This document shows positions 35,571 to 44,321 of a DNA stretch of 64,000 bases, one piece after another. A program made the translations under genes and the position numbers. Under the pieces are notes generated by a model. That model was not told where the DNA came from and made no database searches. It saw only the letters and a list, made by a program, of their open reading frames with translations. Source of the DNA: Paenibacillus sp. MAHUQ-63 (lineage in GTDB: Bacteria > Bacillota > Bacilli > Paenibacillales > NBRC-103111); the NCBI RefSeq assembly GCF_028765165.1, contig NZ_JARADB010000004.1, positions 62,001-126,000 of the forward strand, given 5' to 3'. How positions within the stretch are numbered: position 1 is the first letter of the stretch; the number at the start of each line of letters is the position of its first letter.

Positions 35571-38500
35571 ATGTCCAAGTTAACCGATTTTTCAATGAAA
35601 AATGTGGCAGCAATTTTCATCCTCATGCTGCTGTTAGTCGTGGGTGGGACGTATTCCACAACGACGCTCAAGGTAGAAAGTTTTCCAGATATTACTTTTC
35701 CGGTCGTCATTGTAAGTACTACATACGTAGCGCCTCCGAAGGATGTGCTGGAGGAAATTACGAAGCCGCTAGAGAAGGCTGTAGCCGGTCTAGACGGTCT
35801 CAAGACGCTAAGCTCGAGCTCCCAGGATAACTATTCGCAAATTGTTTTGGAGCTCGAGCAGGATAAGAAGCCTGAAGATGTGAAGAAAGACGTAGAGAGT
35901 TTGATCTCTAACGTCAAGCTCCCGCAGGGCTCTGAGAAGCCTAAGGTACTGACGGCGGGGTTCGCTTCCGAGCCGGTCTATTATTTGGCCGTATACGGGG
36001 ATGAAGGCATGAATCAGGCGGAGCTCGACAACGCCTACAAGAACACAATTTTGCCGGGATTTAATGGGCTCAAAGGGGTTGACCATGTCGACTCCGTAGG
36101 TAATCAGGATGCAGTCCTTACGATTAAGCTGGATGCGCCTGCGATTAATAATTATGGCATGTCGCCGGCCGATGTCTCCCAATCGATTAAAGCTGCGCTT
36201 GTCTCCAGTCCTGCGGGTACGGTCGATTTCAACGGCAACTCGCAAATGGTTCGCGTAAAAGGCGAAATGGACACTATCTATAATTTGGACAATTTGAAAA
36301 TTACGACACAAACGGGCGACACGCTGCTTCTCAAGCAAATTGCCAAGGTGGAAGCGATCAGCGAGTCGAAGTTTATTGCAAGGCTGGACGATAGACCGGC
36401 AATCGGCGTCCTGCTGTACAAAACGAAAGCGGCAAATGCCGTTGAATTCGCGGATAGCGCCGATGCGCTAATGGCCGAATGGTCGCAGTTGATGCCTGGC
36501 GTCAAATTCCACAAAATTTACAATTCCGCGAACGATATTAAAGATTCGATTCACGGCATGGTGCAAGAAGGCGGTTTGGGTGCCATTCTGGCATCTGTCA
36601 TGATCCTGCTGTTCCTGCGTAATATTCGTATGACGTTGATCGTACTCGTGTCCATTCCATTATCCATCCTTGTCACCTTGTTGGTGATGGGGCCGCTCGG
36701 AATCTCCTTGAACATTATGACACTCGGCGGTATGGCGATTGCCGTCGGCCGGGTCGTAGACGATAGTATCGTCGTTATCGAGAACATATACAGCCAACTG
36801 CAAGTCGCACAGAAGCGCAACGAGTCGGTTATCAAATTGGCGACAAAGCAAGTTTCAAGCGCGATCACGTCCTCCACGATCACAACTGTCGGCGTATTCG
36901 GACCGATCGGTTTCGTAAGCGGGGTCGTAGGCGAAGTGTTCCGTCCTTTTGCCATTACGCTTGTCGTTGCCCTGCTTTCCTCCTTGATTGTTGCTTTAAC
37001 TGTAATCCCGATGTTGGCGAAGCTGATGGTGCTTTCCAGCAAAAAGTTAACTCATCACGACGAGAATCATGTCGGACCGATGGGCGAGAGGTACAAAAAA
37101 GCGATCATTTGGTCTCTAAACAACCGCATCAAAACATTATTTATTGCAGCAGTAGCCCTTATTCTATCTATCGTTATCACTGTTCCGAACTTAGCGGTCG
37201 CGTTCATGCCGAACAGCGAATCCGTAAAGCAAGGCGCTATCGAAATCAAGATGCCGCGCGAAACATCGCTGGAAATGATGAACGAAAAGTCCAAAGAGCT
37301 CGAAAGAGAATTGAAAACCCATAAGGATGATAAAGGAAATCCGGCGTTCAAATATATTGAATCGTTAGTCGGATATAACCAAAGCAGTGACCGTTACGCG
37401 TACAGAGCGATGATGTTCTTCGAGCTTACCGAGGACACGAACGCGACGGAAGCCGTTAAGACGTATAAAGAAGATATGCTGAAATTAATGCCTCCCGGCT
37501 CCGAGGTCAACGTACAATTGTTCACCGGCGGACCTCCGACTTCAACGGGTGCGGACTTCTCCTACTCTTTGAAAGGCGACGATCAGCTCTATCTGAAGCA
37601 AGCCTCGCAGATGGTGAAAGAAAAGCTCAAAGAATTCCCTGAATTAACGGATATCAAAGACAGCTTGAGCGATTCGAAGACCGAAGTCGAGATTACCGTT
37701 GATCAAAATAAGGCGCGTTTGTACGCACTTTCCTCCGCGCAAATTTTGCAGGCCGTCAACTCCTGGATTGCCGAAGAAAAGCTGGGAGATTTGAAATTCA
37801 ACAATGTGACCTATGCCACGAAGGTGATGCTGAACCCTATTTACAAAAACTCTGTAGATAAATTAGGCACCTTCCTGATCAAAACGCCGACAGGTCAAAC
37901 CGTTCAATTAAACGAGATTGCCCGCATTCAACAAATCGAAGCACCGAACAGCATCAGCCGAGAGGACGAGGAGCAAATCGTCAGCGTCCGGGCCAAAATC
38001 GATAGCACGGATAAAGGCGGCGTGAGCCAAAAGGTTACAGCTGAGTTGGCGAAGCTGGAATTGCCGTCCGGCGTTTCCCGCGAAGTCAAAGGGGTTTCCG
38101 ACGATATTAATAGAGGCTTCATGCAAATGTTCGTCGCTATCTTCGCTTCCATCTTTATCGTGTACATCGTCATGGTTATCGCCTTCGGGAACGCAAGAGC
38201 ACCTCTTGCCATTCTATTCTCCCTGCCGCTTGCCGCAATCGGAGGCTTGCTGGGCTTGCTACTTACAGGAGAATCCATCAACGTTACCTCGCTCATCGGC
38301 TTCCTCATGCTGATCGGTATCGTCGTAACGAATGCGATCGTACTCGTAGACCGTGTGCAGCAGCTAAGGGAACAAAACTATTCGATCCGCGATGCGTTAA
38401 TCGAGGCAGGGATTACCCGTCTACGACCGATTATTATGACGGCAGGCGCAACGATCATCGCGCTATTGCCATTAGGGCTCGGCTTATCCAAAGGCACCAT

Positions 38501-38678
38501 TATCTCCAAAGGTTTGGCGGTCGTTGTTATCGGCGGTCTTACGACTTCAACTCTATTGACGCTCGTAATTGTGCCTATCATGTACGAAATCTTATTCAAG
38601 AAAAGAGAAGGCCGATGGTTCAAGCGAAAAGGCAAGTCGTCTTCCATCCAAACGGAAACGCCATCTGCGATTCAATAA
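35571..38678 (+). CDS. RND-family efflux permease (SwrC/AcrB-like)
   Basis: A 1035-residue RND transporter with the two-fold 6+6 membrane-helix layout and two large external loops. The TM4 proton-relay motif reads VVDDSIVVIENI, with the Asp pair intact. It resembles B. subtilis SwrC (YerP), which protects against surfactin and is needed for swarming. The ATG at 35571 has AGGGGAG upstream; an ATG 60 bases earlier has no ribosome site. It begins the second operon, with an adaptor and a repeat-containing secreted protein. The Gram-positive envelope has no outer membrane, so export would be across the cytoplasmic membrane. Substrate unknown. Confidence 0.93.
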   Translation: MSKLTDFSMKNVAAIFILMLLLVVGGTYSTTTLKVESFPDITFPVVIVSTTYVAPPKDVLEEITKPLEKAVAGLDGLKTLSSSSQDNYSQIVLELEQDKKPEDVKKDVESLISNVKLPQGSEKPKVLTAGFASEPVYYLAVYGDEGMNQAELDNAYKNTILPGFNGLKGVDHVDSVGNQDAVLTIKLDAPAINNYGMSPADVSQSIKAALVSSPAGTVDFNGNSQMVRVKGEMDTIYNLDNLKITTQTGDTLLLKQIAKVEAISESKFIARLDDRPAIGVLLYKTKAANAVEFADSADALMAEWSQLMPGVKFHKIYNSANDIKDSIHGMVQEGGLGAILASVMILLFLRNIRMTLIVLVSIPLSILVTLLVMGPLGISLNIMTLGGMAIAVGRVVDDSIVVIENIYSQLQVAQKRNESVIKLATKQVSSAITSSTITTVGVFGPIGFVSGVVGEVFRPFAITLVVALLSSLIVALTVIPMLAKLMVLSSKKLTHHDENHVGPMGERYKKAIIWSLNNRIKTLFIAAVALILSIVITVPNLAVAFMPNSESVKQGAIEIKMPRETSLEMMNEKSKELERELKTHKDDKGNPAFKYIESLVGYNQSSDRYAYRAMMFFELTEDTNATEAVKTYKEDMLKLMPPGSEVNVQLFTGGPPTSTGADFSYSLKGDDQLYLKQASQMVKEKLKEFPELTDIKDSLSDSKTEVEITVDQNKARLYALSSAQILQAVNSWIAEEKLGDLKFNNVTYATKVMLNPIYKNSVDKLGTFLIKTPTGQTVQLNEIARIQQIEAPNSISREDEEQIVSVRAKIDSTDKGGVSQKVTAELAKLELPSGVSREVKGVSDDINRGFMQMFVAIFASIFIVYIVMVIAFGNARAPLAILFSLPLAAIGGLLGLLLTGESINVTSLIGFLMLIGIVVTNAIVLVDRVQQLREQNYSIRDALIEAGITRLRPIIMTAGATIIALLPLGLGLSKGTIISKGLAVVVIGGLTTSTLLTLVIVPIMYEILFKKREGRWFKRKGKSSSIQTETPSAIQ

Positions 38679-38707
38679 GCTGAACAGGGGAAAAGGAGAA
38701 ATCGAAT

Positions 38708-39961
38708 ATGAAACGTCAGTTGTTGACAATGAAGGAAAGTGCCAAATTCATCGGGATCGTCGCGCTTAGCGCGGCGATCGTCACCGGATGCACCGCATCT
38801 CCGGCAGCCAGCCCGTCGCCGACACCGGCCGCTGAGCAGGGCGTGAAAGTTGTGAAAACAGCGAAAATTGCAAAGCAAAAAATCGGTGAGCCTATCGAGC
38901 AGGTGGGGGATGTCGTATCGTCCGTCCTCCTGGACATCGTGCCGAAGACAGGCGGGGAAGTCATCGAAATCGTCAAGAAGCGCGGGGAGAAAGTAGAGAA
39001 GGGCGACGTCTTGTTCCGCTTGGATCCGACGGACGCACTGATTCAGAAGGACTTGAATGACGTGAGCATTCGAGGCGCGCAAAACGGTCTCAGCACGGCG
39101 AAACAAAATACGACCAACGGCATCGAGGATGCCAAAGACCGCGTTGCCAAAATGGAGACGGCCGTTAACGATCTGGAGAAAGCCTACAATAAAGTGCGTA
39201 ACGAGTATGATCTGGGTACGGCAACGAAATCGCAATTGGATCAAGCGGAGACGGCGCTTACGAATCAGAAGAAGGACCTGGCGAGTGCACAGAGATCGTT
39301 GAAAACATTGCAGGAAACAAACTCTTATGCCCAATTGGAAACGAGTCTGGAGTCGGCTCAAGTCAGCGCCCGCAATATTGAGCGAACGTTAAGCAATTTG
39401 GAAGTAAAAGCTCCGGCGTCCGGCATTTTGACCGACTTGAATGTGACTGTCGGCCAGACGCTGGCACCAGGCGGCCGAGTAGGAGAAGTCCAGCAGACGA
39501 ATCCTGTGAAAATCAAATCGCAATTGACGGAAGCTTCGGCCAGCCTGGTTCGCGGCAAAAGCGAATTAACGTTCTACATACCTGGGATGACGGACAAAGC
39601 TACCGCGAAAGTTACGTTTTTATCGGATGTCATCAACGGTCAATCCAAAGCTTACGACTTGGAGCTTGAAGTACCGAATCCGGATGGCAAGCTGAAGCCG
39701 GGCTCCAAAGCACAAGTTGAACTTACGAAAGACGATGAACAGATCGTTCCGGTTATTCCGAGTCTTAGTATCGTTCGCGAAGGCGGAGACAGCTATGTTT
39801 ATATTGTTAACGGCGACACGGTTCAGAAGCGTAAGGTAGAGCTTGGAAGGTTAAATGAAACGAATCAGGAAGTCATCTCCGGGGTCAAAGAGGGCGAGAT
39901 GCTCGTCATATCCGGACAGCACCAGCTGAAAGATCAAGACAAAATCAAGGTGAGCAACTAA
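38708..39961 (+). CDS. RND efflux adaptor lipoprotein (HlyD/MFP family)
   Basis: A 417-residue adaptor. A signal peptide ends in the lipobox IVTGC, followed by a Ser/Pro/Ala spacer. The lipoyl half VVSSVLLDIVPKTGGEVIEIVKKRG precedes a long coiled-coil hairpin (about 115-225), then the second half APASGILTDLNVTVGQ, a beta-barrel and a membrane-proximal domain ending in SGQHQLKDQDKIKV. Ribosome site AAAAGGAG lies ten bases upstream of the ATG. It follows the RND gene by 29 nt. It is not a close copy of the ABC-operon adaptor: the coiled coil is longer. Confidence 0.93.
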   Translation: MKRQLLTMKESAKFIGIVALSAAIVTGCTASPAASPSPTPAAEQGVKVVKTAKIAKQKIGEPIEQVGDVVSSVLLDIVPKTGGEVIEIVKKRGEKVEKGDVLFRLDPTDALIQKDLNDVSIRGAQNGLSTAKQNTTNGIEDAKDRVAKMETAVNDLEKAYNKVRNEYDLGTATKSQLDQAETALTNQKKDLASAQRSLKTLQETNSYAQLETSLESAQVSARNIERTLSNLEVKAPASGILTDLNVTVGQTLAPGGRVGEVQQTNPVKIKSQLTEASASLVRGKSELTFYIPGMTDKATAKVTFLSDVINGQSKAYDLELEVPNPDGKLKPGSKAQVELTKDDEQIVPVIPSLSIVREGGDSYVYIVNGDTVQKRKVELGRLNETNQEVISGVKEGEMLVISGQHQLKDQDKIKVSN

Positions 39962-39985
39962 CACGAGCTCAAGGAGGCGTAAGAC

Positions 39986-41737
39986 GTGAATAAGAAGATG
40001 AAGAAATCGTTGGCTACTATTGTACTATCCGCTGCACTTTTGACGACTGCCGCTATGCCGGCATGGGCCGCCGAAGATGTGAGTTCCGTTATTTCTACTG
40101 AAACAGCTGCGATACCCAGCTATTCGTTGACCAATCATGTTGAAGTGGAGATCAAAAGCATCCTAAACGATCATGAAACCGATACGACGAAGCTGGGGGC
40201 CGTCATCCGCGTTCGCAATACGAGCGGGAAAGTGACGCGAGTACCGGATTATGAACTGCGTGTTCGGATGAATGACGGGATTGAGTACACCTTGCAGCCA
40301 AGCGCCAAAAATCCGAAGTCGATCCAGCCCAAAAGCCAGCAGGAGCTGAGCTATATGACGACGGTTGAGCGCACCGATGACGCGGAATTAACGGATCTAA
40401 GCTTCGTTGATGTGGATTTAGAGGTTTATCCCAAGAAAGAAACGACGCTGTTGAGCGTTCCGGTTGACGCCGGACTGGTGTGGAGCGGCAGCGACAGTGA
40501 AATTACGAACTCATCCGCCTTGCTGAAATGGGGCGAGCCATTTAGCTTGCCGTCCTTGCATTCCCCACTAGGCTTCACTCCAGTCGATATCCACAAGGAA
40601 ATTACCGCTAAAGGTGTTTCCAACGTTGTGCAAATTCAGGTCGTGAACCCGACCAAGGAACGTCAAACGGTTCCGAATTTCGGCATCGATGGTAAAACCG
40701 CAAGCTCCGTATATTCCGGCAGCCGCGCAGAAGCATCGGTTGTACTGGATCCGGGCGAGAAGAAGTACATCCATGTCGTCATCCCAACCGACCTCGAGAC
40801 GGAATTCTCCAGCTTGAATGTGGTAACGCCGGAGAGCTTCTTCGCGGCAGGCCCGGACGGCAAGTTGTTTGAGGATACTTACCGGGTAGGGCGCATTAAC
40901 ATTCTGCTCCCGGCAGGTGCGGCAACACAGGGCGTCATCCCGGCGCCGGATTACACATTGGGTACGCCGGTCAAGCTCGATTCGACGAATAAATTCGTAC
41001 CTTCGAATGTCGATGTATCGCTGGTCGAGCTGCATGTCACCAATAACGATGACGACGGTTTTAACACAGCAGTTGCGAAATTTAAATTGACGAACAACAG
41101 CGACCGCCCGATCCCGATCCCGGCGATCGCAACGGAGCTTGTGAGCAAAGACGGTTACGCGTATGGAGGCAGAAGACAGGCGTCAACAGCGCTCACCGTT
41201 GTTCCCAATGCTTCTTATATCGTGAGTTACTCCTACGCGCTTCCATCTTCGGAGACCGGAGAAGACTTGAAAATGAACCTGTACAGCCAGCAAGCAAGCG
41301 GAGATACAACGTACAGATCGTTGCTGGCAACAGCGAAAGTACCGGTTCAGCCGAACGACTTCACAGCCAAAACCCTGAATGTGTACCCTTATGAGATTAC
41401 GATCAAGAATTGGACGATTTCGGCGATATACATGGCTACACTGACCTATGATTATAAGCTGAAGCTGGATCTGGATATTAAGTCGGATAAGCAGGTGACG
41501 GCGGATAAGTACAACAGTAAGCTATCCTTCGAGCTGTTCGACAACATCGGCAATCCCGTCGGCAAAACGACGAGTGATCTATCCGGTGAGGGCCGATTGT
41601 ACAACGGCACGAATACGATCGATCTTAATGCCAGAAGCGGCCAATTGGATTACCCGATCCAAATTAAGGTCTACGAGACTTTCACGAACGAGATGGGCGA
41701 GACCGTCAAACGCTTGCTGACAACGTTCAAACAATAA
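39986..41737 (+). CDS. Secreted protein with repeated beta-sandwich-like segments (583 residues)
   Basis: An unrecognised secreted protein. It starts with GTG, eight bases after AAGGAGGCG; the signal peptide ends near MPAWA-AE. Three segments share the pattern seen in the 717-residue protein of the ABC operon: VRVRNTSGKV, VQVVNPTKER and KLTNNSDRPIPIP, each followed by strands and a Pro-Gly or Pro-Lys turn. The C-terminal domain begins NVYPYEITIKNW, resembling ELFPYTISIDKI of the other protein. Both therefore descend from one ancestor or share a domain type. Each is the last gene of an operon with an exporter and adaptor. A cargo, assembly or wall-anchoring role is inferred. Confidence 0.75.
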   Translation: MNKKMKKSLATIVLSAALLTTAAMPAWAAEDVSSVISTETAAIPSYSLTNHVEVEIKSILNDHETDTTKLGAVIRVRNTSGKVTRVPDYELRVRMNDGIEYTLQPSAKNPKSIQPKSQQELSYMTTVERTDDAELTDLSFVDVDLEVYPKKETTLLSVPVDAGLVWSGSDSEITNSSALLKWGEPFSLPSLHSPLGFTPVDIHKEITAKGVSNVVQIQVVNPTKERQTVPNFGIDGKTASSVYSGSRAEASVVLDPGEKKYIHVVIPTDLETEFSSLNVVTPESFFAAGPDGKLFEDTYRVGRINILLPAGAATQGVIPAPDYTLGTPVKLDSTNKFVPSNVDVSLVELHVTNNDDDGFNTAVAKFKLTNNSDRPIPIPAIATELVSKDGYAYGGRRQASTALTVVPNASYIVSYSYALPSSETGEDLKMNLYSQQASGDTTYRSLLATAKVPVQPNDFTAKTLNVYPYEITIKNWTISAIYMATLTYDYKLKLDLDIKSDKQVTADKYNSKLSFELFDNIGNPVGKTTSDLSGEGRLYNGTNTIDLNARSGQLDYPIQIKVYETFTNEMGETVKRLLTTFKQ

Positions 41738-41751
41738 ATCCATGAAGAAAG

Positions 41752-41798
41752 GAAGCCGCTTGGACCCGTGCCTAGAAGCACGGCCAGGCGGCTTCTTT
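41752..41798 (+). terminator. Terminator of the RND operon
   Basis: A two-part hairpin: outer stem GAAGCCGC-TTGG with CCAG-GCGGCTTC and inner stem CCGTGC/GCACGG, ending in TTTA. Confidence 0.8.
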
Positions 41799-41883
41799 AC
41801 TTAGCTTTCGCGCATGACTCATAAGTCGGTTCTATTCTGGATAAGATAGGATTACCGATGTCAATATAAACGGAGTGATGGCA

Positions 41884-42048
41884 GTGAAATGGATATATTG
41901 GGCGAAATTATATGATTCCAAGTTTCAGGCGGGCTGTCTGGCGAAAAGGATGGAAGAAGATTGGTGGATCTATGGTTATGAATGCCCGCAGGAAGTGGAA
42001 GTATTCAAGTCCAAAAAAGGCCGTTTCGGCGTTCGTTACAACACGTAA
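41884..42048 (+). CDS. Small Trp/Tyr-rich protein, 54 residues
   Basis: A short frame that I judge real. The GTG at 41884 lies eight bases after GGAG; an ATG six bases upstream is too close to that site. The product begins VKWIYWAKLYDSKF, has EEDWWIYGYECP in the middle and ends GRFGVRYNT. It has four Trp, five Tyr and two Cys, no membrane helix and no signal peptide. The codon choice matches the neighbouring genes. It stands alone between the RND operon terminator and a tRNA pair. Function is unknown. Confidence 0.6.
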   Translation: MKWIYWAKLYDSKFQAGCLAKRMEEDWWIYGYECPQEVEVFKSKKGRFGVRYNT

Positions 42049-42077
42049 GCAGCTGCAGCTGCACTAAAAATTAACGC

Positions 42078-42107
42078 TTGACTTACAGCTCGCCTCTAGT
42101 GTATATT
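42078..42107 (+). promoter_or_regulatory. Sigma-A promoter of the tRNA pair
   Basis: TTGACT (42078-42083) and TATATT (42102-42107) are 18 bases apart, about 32 bases before the first tRNA. Confidence 0.75.
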
Positions 42108-42138
42108 TATTTTTGTCGCTGTTGAGCGGCAATGATGA

Positions 42139-42215
<77 letters not shown>

Positions 42216-42225
42216 AATTTTATTT

Positions 42226-42299
42226 GGGCCTATAGCTCAGTTGGTTAGAGCGGTCGGCTCATAACCGATTGGTCGGGGGTTCGAGTCCCTCTGGGCCCA
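42226..42299 (+). tRNA. tRNA with CAT anticodon, probably tRNA-Ile2 (lysidine type)
   Basis: A 74-base tRNA without encoded CCA. The anticodon loop CTCATAA carries CAT. The acceptor arm GGGCCTA pairs C4-G69 and C5-G68, the pairs used by TilS to recognise tRNA-Ile2, and the body resembles the Bacillus Ile2 tRNA. Elongator Met is the alternative. Confidence 0.9.
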
Positions 42300-42307
42300 T
42301 AGTGTTG

Positions 42308-42340
42308 AAACCCTTGATAGGTAAGGGTTTTTTATTTTTA
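42308..42340 (+). terminator. Terminator of the tRNA pair
   Basis: AAACCCTT pairs with AAGGGTTT (8 bp, seven-base loop), followed by a T run. Confidence 0.85.
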
Positions 42341-42354
42341 ATTTACAATCCAAC

Positions 42355-42404
42355 AAAGCCCCTCAACGACTCGGTGATTCCGAGCTGTTGAGGGGCTTTT
42401 TCGC
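42355..42404. terminator. Second, longer hairpin after the tRNA pair
   Basis: AAAGCCCCTCAAC pairs perfectly with GTTGAGGGGCTTT (13 bp), with an inner CTCGG/CCGAG stem and T on the 3' side. It could be a back-up terminator in either direction. Confidence 0.75.
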
Positions 42405-42509
42405 GGATGATGGGGCGATTTCCATAGCGGGGGATTCAATGTATTCGCTTCGAGGTACACTACATTTGGATACGCAAATGAGTTGCAGCCCGTTTTAAGG
42501 AGGAACTAG

Positions 42510-43019
42510 ATGATGGACGATAGCGAATTTAATCAAGTATTCGCTATAATGAAGGCGTCGTTTCCAGAAAGTGAACGTAGAACCTATACAGGGCAGAAGG
42601 AATTGTTATCTGAACCTTACTATCGACTTATTACTGAAAAAGACGGCAGCAACAAGATTATTGCTTTTGTGGCTGTATGGGAATTTCCTGCGTTTCGTTT
42701 TGTGGAGCATATTGCTGTTGATCCGGACGTACGGGGGAGCGGACTAGGAGGGCAATTAATGAAAGCGTTGCTCGAAGAGTCGCGGAAGCCTGTCCTATTG
42801 GAAGTAGAGCCGCCAGATACAGATTTGGCACAGCGGAGAGTGGACTTTTATAAACGATTGGGCTTTCAGTTGAATCATTTTGATTATGTGCAGCCGCCTC
42901 TGCAGACCGGTCAGCCGGATTTGCCGCTGAACATCATGAGCTACCCCGAACCTCTGACGGATGCGGTGTTCTCTGCATATAAAGATACTATGTATACGCA
43001 TGTGTATAAGGTCAATTAA
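42510..43019 (+). CDS. GNAT acetyltransferase
   Basis: A 169-residue GNAT-fold protein. The acetyl-CoA loop reads VDPDVRGSGLGGQLM, preceded by the strand FVEHIAV and followed by DFYKRLGFQLN. AAGGAGGAAC lies upstream of two adjacent ATGs (42510 and 42513). The first 55 residues resemble YitI/YjdJ-like general GNATs (SFPESERRTY). It is transcribed alone. No substrate can be assigned. Confidence 0.85.
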   Translation: MMDDSEFNQVFAIMKASFPESERRTYTGQKELLSEPYYRLITEKDGSNKIIAFVAVWEFPAFRFVEHIAVDPDVRGSGLGGQLMKALLEESRKPVLLEVEPPDTDLAQRRVDFYKRLGFQLNHFDYVQPPLQTGQPDLPLNIMSYPEPLTDAVFSAYKDTMYTHVYKVN

Positions 43020-43114
43020 CTGTATGCGGTTTGCCAGCAATTACAGTTCCGTGCTATGATTTCTTATAAATCATAACAACGTAAATTTGGAACATGTCCA
43101 AAAAGGAGCTTGCA

Positions 43115-43402
43115 ATGTGCCGAAATATTAAGCCGCTTTTCAATTTCGATCCCGTTGTCACCGATGAGGAGATTCAAGCAGCCTCTTTGCAGTTCGTGCG
43201 TAAAATTTCAGGTTTCACCGCGCCGTCTAAAGTAAACGAGGAAGCATTCGATCTTGCGGTTCAAGAAATTACGCAGGCTGCCAGTAAGCTGATGGATTCC
43301 CTTGTGACGCATGCGGAGCCGCGCAACCGGGAAGTGGAAATCGAGCGTGCGCGCGCAAGAAACGCCAAACGATTCGGGACCGTACAGAAGAAAAATTCGT
43401 AA
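43115..43402 (+). CDS. DUF2277 family protein
   Basis: A 95-residue protein of the DUF2277 family, recognised by the start MCRNIKPLFNFDP, the core LQFVRKISGFTAPSK and the basic C-terminal helix ERARARNAKRFG. The ATG at 43115 has AAAAGGAG eight bases upstream; the seven residues before it in frame overlap that site and are not part of the protein. Cytoplasmic, no membrane segment. The family has no established function. A terminator follows. Confidence 0.88.
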   Translation: MCRNIKPLFNFDPVVTDEEIQAASLQFVRKISGFTAPSKVNEEAFDLAVQEITQAASKLMDSLVTHAEPRNREVEIERARARNAKRFGTVQKKNS

Positions 43403-43409
43403 GAGGATT

Positions 43410-43442
43410 GGCGCTTCCCTGCCTAGGTAAGCGCCTTTTTTA
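43410..43442 (+). terminator. Terminator of the DUF2277 gene
   Basis: GGCGCTT pairs with AAGCGCC around a 12-base loop; seven T follow. Confidence 0.85.
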
Positions 43443-43535
43443 GTTACTATACATAAGTAATTAATCGGATGCAGTAGCGCTCTATTGTCTATGAGCATAT
43501 GATGTATGAAACTAGTAGAAATTAGGTGATTGAAA

Positions 43536-44279
43536 GTGGCCAAAGGTTTTGATTGCTCAACGCCGTTAACAACTCAAACCGCTGCAGCTTTCGTCAGGGA
43601 TGGCTACTTGTTTGTGGCCAGATATCTCGTTCCAAGCGGGTATAAGGCTTTAACGAAAGGCGAAGCGGAATTGATCAGCAACGCCGGATTACAGATCGTT
43701 TCGGTATACGAAACGACAGCGAACAGGGCGCTGGGCGGAAGGAGCGCAGGCTTGGCGGACGGGGCGGCGGCCGTTCAGGTAGCCCAACAAGTCGGCCAGC
43801 CGGAAGGCAGCTGTATTTATTTCGCTGTCGATTTTGACGCTACAAGCGCCCAGATGCCGACCGTTATCGCGTATATCCAGGCGGCCAGCGAAGCGACACC
43901 GCAATATACAACCGGCGTCTACGGATCGTATGCCGTGATGGAAGCTGTTAAGCAAGCGGGCGCATGCTCGCGCTTCTGGCAAACCTATGCGTGGAGCGGC
44001 GGTAAAAAATCTACATTCCTTAACCTTTATCAATATTTGAATGATGTCCCTGTCAACGGCATCCAAATCGATCATGATGAGTCGTATGGCAGTGAAGGCT
44101 GGTGGAATACGCTTGCGGCGCCAGAGCCTCCGACTTATGCATTGTCCGCTAAGGATGCCAATGCGATCATTCCGTTTCTGGCGGCAGGCTACGAAGCGAC
44201 GTCGTCGGCTCCGGCCCGGGCGGAATTTCACCGGTTGGCCAACGAGCTTCGCAAATATTCCGGGCAGCCGGAACAATAA
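43536..44279 (+). CDS. DUF1906 glycoside hydrolase-like protein (Rv2525c type)
   Basis: A 247-residue TIM-barrel-like protein of the DUF1906/Rv2525c group, seen in cell-wall and spore-surface proteins. Family marks are GFDCSTPL at the start, RYLVPSGYKALT, the acidic strand IYFAVDFDAT, GVYGSY and IQIDHDES. No signal peptide is visible, so secretion would need another route, or it acts on forespore or lysing-cell wall. The GTG at 43536 follows TAGGTGA by six bases; a TTG six bases earlier is possible. A peptidoglycan-directed activity is a family-level guess. Confidence 0.85.
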   Translation: MAKGFDCSTPLTTQTAAAFVRDGYLFVARYLVPSGYKALTKGEAELISNAGLQIVSVYETTANRALGGRSAGLADGAAAVQVAQQVGQPEGSCIYFAVDFDATSAQMPTVIAYIQAASEATPQYTTGVYGSYAVMEAVKQAGACSRFWQTYAWSGGKKSTFLNLYQYLNDVPVNGIQIDHDESYGSEGWWNTLAAPEPPTYALSAKDANAIIPFLAAGYEATSSAPARAEFHRLANELRKYSGQPEQ

Positions 44280-44321
44280 GAAAGCCCGGCAGCTCATCTC
44301 ACTGAGCTGCCGGGCTTTCGT
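44280..44321. terminator. Bidirectional terminator after the DUF1906 gene
   Basis: A perfect 17-bp inverted repeat (GAAAGCCCGGCAGCTCA and its complement) with a five-base loop lies between the convergent genes. Confidence 0.9.
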
